From: CAZSHX01 sp964606895
GTDB taxonomy: Bacteria; Bacteroidota; Ignavibacteria; Kapaibacteriales; UBA2268
Direction of reading: 5' to 3'
Assembly: GCA_964606895.1 (NCBI GenBank)
Contig: CAZSHX010000008.1
Span: 19,161 to 83,160 of the forward strand
Length of the DNA stretch: 64,000 bases
Shown in pieces: positions 34,739 through 42,197 of this stretch. The translations under genes and the position numbers were made by a program. Below the pieces are notes generated by a model. The model ran no database searches, was not told the DNA's origin, and saw only the letters and a program-made list of their open reading frames with translations. Within the stretch, counting starts at the first letter, position 1; each line of letters opens with the position of its first letter.

Positions 34739-34741
34739 CCA

Positions 34742-36760
34742 ATGAATATTTATTATAAAATATTTTTATTATTTCTTTTAACTTTGACTGTGGGACAATC
34801 ACAGCAAATACTTAAGAAAAAGCTCACTCCGGAAACTTATCCGGAATGGGATGCGTATATCAAAACTTATGCTCCGGCGGATAGTGCCCTCAGAGTTGTT
34901 GTCAATCTCGCAAACCGCCATTTCAATTCAGGTCGGTCAGCAGTGGCACGGGAAATATTCATCCAGTACCGCCCCTATTTCCAAACGCAGGATTATTATT
35001 TCGATCTTCAGATTAAACTTTGCGAAGAACGGCTCATCTCCGAAACACCGACTGAAGATATTTACTATATTTACGAAAGCTTCATCAAACAAAATGCCCC
35101 TTCGGAAAATGCTTATGTGGCTTTGCAACGACTTGCGGACAATTACATTAACAGACGCGACTGGGATTCCTCAGTTGCTGTCTATACTAAGTTTATGCCA
35201 CTTTTCCCGAATATGAAAAAGCGAATTGAAACCATCATTGAGATTCTCAGTGCCGAGACTGAAGGGTTAACTATCCGCAATTTTGGTCCGGAAATAAATA
35301 CAAGACTTGCCGAATGGGACCCAAATCCAACTCCCGACGGGAAATATCTATATTTCACTGCAAACAGCCGCCCGGGAGGTTATGGCAAAGATGATGTCTG
35401 GCTCTCGAAATTCGAGAACGGGAAATGGCAGAAACCGATTAATGTCGGACCTAAAGTGAACGGTCCGAACGACGAAACAATTGACAATATCAAAGCCGAT
35501 GGGAACGACATTCTCCTTTCGGGTACATTCGAAGGCACTTTCGGGCTTTTTGATATTTATCACGTTCAAAGAACCGTTAATGGCTGGGGTTCGCTCGAGC
35601 ATTACCCCTATCCGATAAATACGCGGTGGGTGGACGAAGGTGCAAACCTGACGAGTGACGGCAAAGCCCTGCTTTTCACATCGGACAGACCGGGCGGAAC
35701 CGGTGAATTTCATCCCTACGGTTCTCAATTTCATGGCGGATTGAATGGCAATATGGATATTTATGTTTGCCTGAAAACTGATTCGGGCTGGAGTGCACCC
35801 ATAAACTTAGGAACAACAATCAATACGCCTTATGCCGAACGGTCGCCATATCTGCATCCCGATGGTAAAACACTTTATTTCAGCTCCGATGGTCACCCGG
35901 GGTTGGGCAGGATTGACGTTTTCAAGTCCATCCGGCTCAGGGAAGATTCATGGACTGAATGGAGTGAGCCTGTGAACCTCGGCAAGGAAATTAACACAAT
36001 ACTGGATGATTGGGGCTATAAAGTCAGCGTTACCGGCGATAGTGCCTTCTTTGCCGGAAAGAACAGAACCGAAGGCTACGGCGATTGGGATTTGTATTCC
36101 GTTACTCTTCCAAAAATCAGCAAACCGGCTCAGGTTGTAACTATAAAGGGAAAAGTGACTGATACTAAAGGCAATTTCCTTTCGGCAGAAATAAAATGGG
36201 AAGATTTATCCACCGGAAAAAATGCAGGCTCGCTAACGAGCAATCCGGAAGACGGCTCATACATCATCATGCTTCCTTTGGGAAAGAACTACGGTTATTA
36301 TGCCGAGAAACAAGGGTTTTATCCTTCTTCACAAAATATAAATCTGAAAAAAGCAGAGGAAGGCTCTGTAATCAACGAAGATATTGTGCTTACTTCTTTG
36401 AAGGAAATGAAAGAGGAAAAAGCAAAAGTCAGGATAAACAACATTTTCTTTGATTTCGACGAGTATTCCCTTTTGCCCGAATCTTCGCCGGAGTTGGACA
36501 GGCTTGCGGCTCTCTTGCAGTCGAACAACGAACTCGAAGTTGAAATTGACGGACATACCGATATTGTTGGCAAAGGAGAATATAATTTTGATTTGTCGCT
36601 CAAACGAGCCGAGATTGTTCGGGATTATCTTATTTCTAAAGGAGTTGCAAGCACTCGGTTCACCGTAAAAGGATTAGGCAAAACAAAACCTGTCGCCCCG
36701 AACGACACAGAAGAAGGCAGAGCAAAAAACCGAAGAGTAGAGATCTGGTTTGTGAGATAG
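34742..36760 (+). CDS. PorE-like outer-membrane/peptidoglycan-anchoring protein (TPR, propeller, CRD, OmpA)
   Basis: A 672-residue envelope protein with the domain order of PorE, the T9SS component that binds peptidoglycan: signal peptide (about 1-20), TPR-like helices (about 30-165), PD40/WD40-like beta-propeller (about 175-450; WDPNPTPDGKYLYFTANSRPGG, LLFTSDRPGGTG, LYFSSDGHPG), carboxypeptidase-regulatory-like domain (about 462-545) and an OmpA C-terminal domain (about 555-672; VEIDGHTDIVGKGEYNFDLS, with the conserved Asp and Arg). Unlike PorE lipoproteins it has no Cys at the end of the signal sequence (TVGQSQQ). Its translation may be controlled by the hairpin just upstream. A general Pal/OmpA role cannot be excluded. 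Confidence 0.8.
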   Translation: MNIYYKIFLLFLLTLTVGQSQQILKKKLTPETYPEWDAYIKTYAPADSALRVVVNLANRHFNSGRSAVAREIFIQYRPYFQTQDYYFDLQIKLCEERLISETPTEDIYYIYESFIKQNAPSENAYVALQRLADNYINRRDWDSSVAVYTKFMPLFPNMKKRIETIIEILSAETEGLTIRNFGPEINTRLAEWDPNPTPDGKYLYFTANSRPGGYGKDDVWLSKFENGKWQKPINVGPKVNGPNDETIDNIKADGNDILLSGTFEGTFGLFDIYHVQRTVNGWGSLEHYPYPINTRWVDEGANLTSDGKALLFTSDRPGGTGEFHPYGSQFHGGLNGNMDIYVCLKTDSGWSAPINLGTTINTPYAERSPYLHPDGKTLYFSSDGHPGLGRIDVFKSIRLREDSWTEWSEPVNLGKEINTILDDWGYKVSVTGDSAFFAGKNRTEGYGDWDLYSVTLPKISKPAQVVTIKGKVTDTKGNFLSAEIKWEDLSTGKNAGSLTSNPEDGSYIIMLPLGKNYGYYAEKQGFYPSSQNINLKKAEEGSVINEDIVLTSLKEMKEEKAKVRINNIFFDFDEYSLLPESSPELDRLAALLQSNNELEVEIDGHTDIVGKGEYNFDLSLKRAEIVRDYLISKGVASTRFTVKGLGKTKPVAPNDTEEGRAKNRRVEIWFVR

Positions 36761-36831
36761 AACTTGCTTGTTAGAAATTTTATAATTAAGTTTGTTCTGA
36801 ATATTAATTGTTTTTTTTTGAGATAGAAATC

Positions 36832-38223
36832 ATGAAACAGTATTTTGCACTCGCAGTTCTTAATTCACTTTTTAAAGTGCCGGCTCGGTCAGGTGTTCAA
36901 TCTTTAATCGGAAGGCGGCACATTCTTCTGAAATTTCTCTTAGTTTTGGTTGTTTTTGGAGGAATGTGGCAGGGGGTAAAAGCAACAAACCCGGAACCGA
37001 TTGTTGATACTGTTTGGAATATTCAATTGGCAGCACCAATTTATAATGTAAAGTTCCTGCCTGGTGATTCATTAATTTTTGTAGCTGGCGGAAATGTTAT
37101 TTTTATCGTTGAAACTAAATCAGGAAAAGTACTGAATAAATATGTTAATGACCTTGAGCTAACTTCTTCTTCATTAAATTTCAATGGAGATAAAATCTAT
37201 GTTCCAACAAAATCAAAAAACAATAAACTTTCGATTAGGGTATTTGACATTAAAGCGAGAAAGTTTCATGAATCATTTGACGGCGATGTTGAGATGATAA
37301 TATCAATATCTGTAGCCCCCGACGAAAGATATATTGCAACAAATTGCAGCACTTTCGGACTTGGGTTATGGAATACTCAAATTCACAATTTTGAAAAATT
37401 TATTAAAATTGATGGCTTCGAGCAAGTTTTCTTAGAATTTAGTTCCGATAACAAATATTTATGTTCCGGATTATATTATAATGCCGGTCATCCCGGGTCT
37501 GAATACACGGAAACGATAATTTATTCTTATTCTGATTTTCAATTAAAGTTTATAAAAAAAGATTTCGGAGGTATTTTATTAAATAGCGGAAAAAGATTAA
37601 TCGCCTTAAAAAAGAACACTTCAAACATTTATCAACTTGAGATTTACGAAGTTGATTCCTTGAAGCTAATAAAAACTACTAATTTTGAAAGTCTTGAGCC
37701 ATGGGGCGGGGGTCCACCTACACCTCTTGCAATATCAAAAAACGATAGATTTTTGGTTACAAGTAGCTATTCAAACATAACAAGAGTTTGGGATTTAGAA
37801 CAGGAAATTAATGTTGTAAATTATCGGATAATACCTGATGACGAATTATTATATATTGCAATCTCAAGTAACATGAAATACATCCTTGGAGGAACAGGCG
37901 GACACCTTGTACTATTAAATACACATTGGGAGCCGAATACGGTAAGAGATAATTCAACGGATTCATTAAAACAAATTAGTATTACAATTAAAGATAGTTT
38001 TAATTCGCTATCAATGGAATTATTTTGTCAAATCACGGAACCTTTGAACATGAGTATAGTTAGCATAAATGGTGCTTCAGTATATCAAAAGGAAAACATA
38101 CCTACAAATCCCGGACGAAACAATCTTGAAATACAAATCCCGAATTTACCATCTGGTGAGTATCTGATTACTTTAGTAGGTAAAAGAAATAAATATTTTG
38201 GCAAATTTATAATAGTCAAGTAG
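36832..38223 (+). CDS. WD40-like secreted protein with T9SS sorting domain
   Basis: A 463-residue protein with a WD40-type beta-propeller (about 60-370; for example IAISKNDRFLVTSSYSNITRVWDLE) and a type A T9SS tail (about 385-463; MSIVSINGASVYQKENIP...GEYLITLVG). The hydrophobic export segment LLKFLLVLVVFGGMWQGVKA lies 33 residues after the ATG, preceded by an unusual NSLFKVPARSGVQSLIGRRH. This is a longer n-region than in the paralogue at 45952-47193 (MKFKLLVLVVFVNTFLKLEA). The true start may be later and non-ATG. The ATG at 36832 is used here; a TTG eight codons earlier is less likely. The short broken gene that follows overlaps its stop with a GGAGG. Confidence 0.72.
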   Translation: MKQYFALAVLNSLFKVPARSGVQSLIGRRHILLKFLLVLVVFGGMWQGVKATNPEPIVDTVWNIQLAAPIYNVKFLPGDSLIFVAGGNVIFIVETKSGKVLNKYVNDLELTSSSLNFNGDKIYVPTKSKNNKLSIRVFDIKARKFHESFDGDVEMIISISVAPDERYIATNCSTFGLGLWNTQIHNFEKFIKIDGFEQVFLEFSSDNKYLCSGLYYNAGHPGSEYTETIIYSYSDFQLKFIKKDFGGILLNSGKRLIALKKNTSNIYQLEIYEVDSLKLIKTTNFESLEPWGGGPPTPLAISKNDRFLVTSSYSNITRVWDLEQEINVVNYRIIPDDELLYIAISSNMKYILGGTGGHLVLLNTHWEPNTVRDNSTDSLKQISITIKDSFNSLSMELFCQITEPLNMSIVSINGASVYQKENIPTNPGRNNLEIQIPNLPSGEYLITLVGKRNKYFGKFIIVK

Positions 38224-38231
38224 GAGGTAAT

Positions 38232-38559
38232 ATGAAAAAGATAATTTTGATTCAGATTATCCAGCTTTGCATTGAACCTATTGTCACAGGATGTTATTGA
38301 CCCACGACCTTTGTTCAACAAAGATACACTAAGTGTTTTTGACCGAATAGACAATAAATTTATCACTGGCTGGAACTGGGGAACTGCCGGAGCTAAATTG
38401 GATAATGCAATGAATATCAACACATATCATAGTATGGAATTAGATACGAATATAACAACCAATTATCCTGACAGCATGAATGTAATTCAGTCATTTGGCA
38501 GTATAATTGCGGCGGGGGTCGCAATGGGGAAACGAACATTTTTAACTTACTACTTATAA
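38232..38559 (+). pseudogene. Broken gene: signal peptide frameshifted from a short exported protein
   Basis: An ATG at 38232 (GGAGG overlapping the upstream TAG) begins MKKIILIQ, which then runs into a stop at 38298. A different frame, open after a TGA at 38248-38250, gives ...LSSFALNLLSQDVIDPRPL and continues to 38559. A one-base change near 38252 would join them into a normal signal peptide MKKIILI...SSFALNLLSQ. The mature part (about 95 residues, FDRIDNKFITGWNWGTAGAKL) ends abruptly in MGKRTFLTYYL and looks like the N-terminal fragment of a larger protein that I do not recognise. Confidence 0.6.
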
Positions 38560-38635
38560 ATTTGGTATTGTCAAAGAACGTATCTATTTCTTGTCATACC
38601 TGAGCATACAAGTATCTCGTTTTACTCCATTTTAG

Positions 38636-38655
38636 ATTCCTGAATACTCAGGAAT
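38636..38655. repeat. Short inverted repeat ATTCCTGA/TCAGGAAT
   Basis: Two 8-base arms separated by ATAC lie next to TGTCAT-type sequence. Palindromes of this kind are common interspersed repeats in this type of genome. No function is evident. Confidence 0.5.
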
Positions 38656-38924
38656 GACACATTAAGTTTTTTCTTTCATTCCCAATTCATAATTTCCCTA
38701 CCCCCTTTTTCATTTGGAAATGAAGATTCTTCAATCCTCTTAATCCCAAAAATCCCTGAAATCCCGGTTCAGACATATTTCCCTCATATTTTTTGGAATA
38801 TGCAAATATTATGTTCGCACCGTATTTGTTTTAAATATGTATGGTACACAAGGTGTGGGCTGGTCCGCTCCTTATTTTTGCAATTAGATTTTTGGGGTCG
38901 TCCCGGAAGTCATTTTTTTAACCT

Positions 38925-39001
38925 CGTTCCCAAGCAGGAGCTTGGGAACGGAAAGATATGAAAACGGAATTGAAGATGTTCCCAAGCAGGAGCTTGGGAA
39001 C
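38925..39001. repeat. Two copies of the palindrome GTTCCCAAGC-AGGA-GCTTGGGAAC
   Basis: Copy 1 is at 38925-38950 (11-bp arms including an outer C/G) and copy 2 at 38978-39001 (10-bp arms). Both have loop AGGA. The two are 27 bases apart. They behave like REP-type intergenic palindromes; this short motif has close relatives in many environmental genomes. Confidence 0.85.
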
Positions 39002-39014
39002 AAGAGAAACAAAA

Positions 39015-39066
39015 AACCCCGCCAAAATTACCCTTTTTTGATATAGGGTAAAATATTGACGAGGTT
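39015..39066 (-). terminator. Intrinsic terminator of the peroxiredoxin gene
   Basis: On the minus strand AACCTCGTCAA...TTTTACCCT pairs with AGGGTAA...TTGGCGGGGTT, an 11-bp outer stem including G-U pairs plus an inner stem, followed by six T. It lies 59 bases after the peroxiredoxin stop. Confidence 0.75.
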
Positions 39067-39124
39067 AAAATAATTGAGTAATAATTTGTGAGAAAATATT
39101 TCTCAATAATTAATTACAGGTAAT

Positions 39125-39676
39125 TTAGTTCAAAGTTTTTTCGCCGGCTTCCCAGTTGCAGGGAGTTAATTTACCTGACTGCAAAGCCTGAAGCACTCTT
39201 AGAACTTCTTTGGAATTTCTTCCGACTGCTTCGGGATGAATAACCGAATACTGAAGCACGCCGTTAGGGTCAATCAGATACAAACCACGCAAAGCATAGC
39301 CTGTTTCTTCTTTCAAAACTTCAAAACTGCGGGCAGTTTCGCGAGTGAAATCTGCAAGCATCGGGAAAGGTAGATTTTTAAGTCCGGGGAGCTGGCTTCT
39401 CCATGCAAGATGGGAAAAATGACTGTCCGTCGAACACGCAACTACTTCACAATTCAAAGCTTTAAAATGCTCGTAGTTTTTGCCGAATTCTTCGATTTCT
39501 GTCGGGCAGACAAAAGTGAAATCGAGTGGATAGAAAAACAAAACAACCCATTTTCCTTTGTAATCGTCCGATGAAATTGCTTTGAATGCGTTGTCGGGTC
39601 CAAGCAATTCAGCGTTGCCGCCGATAACTGCCGTACCTTTGAAAGCGGGAGCCTGATGTCCTACTAATAATGCCAT
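39125..39676 (-). CDS. 2-Cys peroxiredoxin (AhpC/TSA family)
   Basis: A 183-residue thiol peroxidase that reduces hydrogen peroxide and organic hydroperoxides. The peroxidatic Cys lies in FTFVCPTEI (about residue 58) and the resolving Cys in LTPCNWEAG near the C-terminus; the conserved Arg is in the segment AWRSQLPGL. Length is normal for typical 2-Cys (Prx1/AhpC) enzymes. The ATG at 39676 has GGAGG eight bases upstream; the TTG at 39688 is part of that ribosome-binding site. It is transcribed alone, divergently from topA, and ends at an intrinsic terminator. Confidence 0.94.
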   Translation of the reverse strand: MALLVGHQAPAFKGTAVIGGNAELLGPDNAFKAISSDDYKGKWVVLFFYPLDFTFVCPTEIEEFGKNYEHFKALNCEVVACSTDSHFSHLAWRSQLPGLKNLPFPMLADFTRETARSFEVLKEETGYALRGLYLIDPNGVLQYSVIHPEAVGRNSKEVLRVLQALQSGKLTPCNWEAGEKTLN

Positions 39677-39849
39677 GAAAACCTCCAATAAAATATTTAA
39701 GAAAGACTAATTAAAATTTTCGTTTTGTGTAATTCTTTTAACGCATTAAGTTTTTTTTTAGTGTAAAATATAAAAAAAAAATTTGTTTTCGTATATTCGT
39801 AGTTCTTATAAAAAGCATTATTAATAATAAAAGAAATATTGGAACGGAA

Positions 39850-42168
39850 ATGAGTGAAAAGAATTTAGTTATTGTCGAATCACCGGCAAAAGCAAAGACT
39901 ATAGAGAAATATCTTGGTAAGGACTTCAAAGTTACTTCGAGTATGGGACATGTGCGTGATTTGCCAAAAGACGATATGGCTATTGACGTGAACAAAGGCT
40001 TCAAACCAACTTATGAAATATCTGAGGACAAAAAAGAGTTCGTAAATAAATTAAGGAAAATGGCTAAGGATGCAGAAGTTATCTGGCTGGCGACTGACGC
40101 CGACCGTGAAGGAGAGGCAATTGCCTGGCATCTGCTCGAAGCTTTGAAACTTCAAACTAAGGATACAAAAAGAATTGTTTTCCGTGAAATCACCAAAACA
40201 GCAATTCAAAAAGCTGTTCTTCATCCACGGGAAATAGACCTTGATTTGGTAAATGCCCAGCAGGCACGCCGAATTCTGGACAGGCTTGTCGGTTACGAAC
40301 TTTCTCCCGTTCTTTGGAAAAAAATTAAAAAAGGTCTTTCTGCAGGCAGAGTTCAATCGGTTGCAGTTCGTCTTGTGGTTGAACGGGAAAGAGAAATCGA
40401 ACAGCATTCAACAAAGATTTCATATAAAGTTACTGCAAAATTCGATTTAGGAAACGGCAAAACTCTTGATGCAGAACTTCAAAAAAATCTTGAAAAAGAA
40501 GAAGATGCAATGAAATTCCTTGAGAATTGCATTAACGCAGTTTTCTCATTGAAAAATCTCGAGAAAAAACCTGTCAAGAAATCTCCTGCACCACCTTTTA
40601 CAACTTCAACTCTTCAGCAGGAAGCAAACGCCAGACTTAGTTTTTCGGTGGCTCAAACCATGCTCGTTGCTCAAAAGCTTTATGAATCGGGTAAGATTTC
40701 CTACATGAGAACTGACTCTACGAACCTTTCTCAGGACGCAATCCAAAGTGCCTCGGAGGAAATAGTAAGGTCATTCGGAAGTGAATTCCTGAATGTCCGT
40801 CACTACGAAACAAAATCAGAAAATGCTCAGGAAGCTCACGAAGCAATCCGCCCCACCGATTTTTCAGTCAGGGAAGTCCACGGGAATCTAAATGAAAAGA
40901 AACTATATGAATTAATCTGGAAAAGAGCAATTGCATCCCAAATGGCTGATGCCAAACTCGAAAGAACAATTGCTACTATAGATATTTCCACCGTACCGCA
41001 AAATCTTACGGCAACAGGCGAAGTTGTGATTTTCGAAGGATACTTGAAGGTTTATATTGATTCTAAAAATGAAGACGATACCGAAGAGGAAAATTCGAAA
41101 TTACTGCCGCCATTAACCATTGGGCAAATTCTGGATTTAAACGAAATGAAGGCAACTCAGAAATTTTCCAATCCGCCGCCGCGTTACAGCGAAGCAAGTT
41201 TGGTTCGTAAACTTGAAGAATTGGGAATCGGCAGACCTTCCACTTATGCCCCGACAATTTCGACTATTCAGAAAAGGGACTATGTGGTTAAAGAATCCCG
41301 CGAAGGCAGAATCAGAGCATTTGATGAATTTTTACTCAAAAATAATACTATCAAAAAGAATAAACTTGAGTCCAAAGTCGGTTCCGAGAAAAACAAACTT
41401 TATCCGACAAGTACAGCAATGCTTGTAAATGATTTTCTGGTTGAAAACTTCACTTCAGTTGTTGATTTTTCATTTACGGCAACCATCGAAAAAGAATTTG
41501 ACGAAATAGCCGCAGGAAAACTTGAATGGCACAAAATGCTTGAAGAGTTTTATACGGATTTTCACGCAAAAGTTGAAGAAACAAATTCAATAAAGAAAAA
41601 AACAACCGAAGGTACTCGCGAACTTGGGAATGACCCTGTTTCAGGAAAGAAAATATTTGCTAAATTCGGAAAATTCGGACCTTACATTCAGCTTGGGGAT
41701 AACGACCAGGAAGAAAAGCCGAAATATGCCAGCTTGAAAAAAAGCCAGCTGTTGGAGTCAATCACACTGAAAGATGCCCTTGAACTCTTCAAACTTCCAC
41801 GCGAAGTAGGAACTTACGAAGGCAAGGAAATGGTTGTCGCAATCGGAAAATTCGGACCTTTTGTCCGTCATGATTCAAAATTCTATTCACTTGCAAAAAC
41901 TGACGACCCATATACAGTTGTTGCAGAAAGAGCAATTGAAATTATAGATTCGAAACGCGTATCGGATACTCAGAAAGTAATCAAAGTATTTACCGAAAAC
42001 CCTGAATTGAAAGTTTTAAAGGGAAGATTCGGTCCATATATCACTCTTGCAAAAGAGAACTATAAAATACCGAAGGGACTGAATCCCGAAACGATTACTT
42101 ACGAGCAATGCCTTGAACTGACTTCCGTTCCGAAGGAAGCAAAACCAAAAGCAAGAAGAAGAAGCTAA
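39850..42168 (+). CDS. topA: DNA topoisomerase I
   Basis: A 772-residue type IA topoisomerase that relaxes negative supercoils. The N-terminal Toprim domain contains VIVESPAKAKTIEKYLG and ATDADREGEAIAWHL. The active-site Tyr is in GKISYMRTDSTN (about residue 285), and RPTD near 336 and GIGRPSTYAPTI near 457 are conserved. The C-terminal part (about 590-772) holds repeated GKKIFAKFGKFGPYIQLG-type TopA C-terminal repeats instead of Cys4 zinc fingers and ends in a basic tail (KPKARRRS). The ATG matches the conserved N-terminus. Confidence 0.96.
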   Translation: MSEKNLVIVESPAKAKTIEKYLGKDFKVTSSMGHVRDLPKDDMAIDVNKGFKPTYEISEDKKEFVNKLRKMAKDAEVIWLATDADREGEAIAWHLLEALKLQTKDTKRIVFREITKTAIQKAVLHPREIDLDLVNAQQARRILDRLVGYELSPVLWKKIKKGLSAGRVQSVAVRLVVEREREIEQHSTKISYKVTAKFDLGNGKTLDAELQKNLEKEEDAMKFLENCINAVFSLKNLEKKPVKKSPAPPFTTSTLQQEANARLSFSVAQTMLVAQKLYESGKISYMRTDSTNLSQDAIQSASEEIVRSFGSEFLNVRHYETKSENAQEAHEAIRPTDFSVREVHGNLNEKKLYELIWKRAIASQMADAKLERTIATIDISTVPQNLTATGEVVIFEGYLKVYIDSKNEDDTEEENSKLLPPLTIGQILDLNEMKATQKFSNPPPRYSEASLVRKLEELGIGRPSTYAPTISTIQKRDYVVKESREGRIRAFDEFLLKNNTIKKNKLESKVGSEKNKLYPTSTAMLVNDFLVENFTSVVDFSFTATIEKEFDEIAAGKLEWHKMLEEFYTDFHAKVEETNSIKKKTTEGTRELGNDPVSGKKIFAKFGKFGPYIQLGDNDQEEKPKYASLKKSQLLESITLKDALELFKLPREVGTYEGKEMVVAIGKFGPFVRHDSKFYSLAKTDDPYTVVAERAIEIIDSKRVSDTQKVIKVFTENPELKVLKGRFGPYITLAKENYKIPKGLNPETITYEQCLELTSVPKEAKPKARRRS

Positions 42169-42197
42169 ATTTTTTATACAATACAGAGGATGACAAA

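Larger units (their letters stand above)
38560..39124. other. Gene-free stretch with inverted repeats
   Basis: No convincing coding region. It holds ATTCCTGA/TCAGGAAT (38636-38655), a pair of identical REP-like palindromes (38925-39001), and the terminator of the peroxiredoxin gene (39015-39066). The sequence around 38680-38790 is T/C-rich with no evident feature. It looks like decayed intergenic DNA following the broken gene. Confidence 0.6.
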
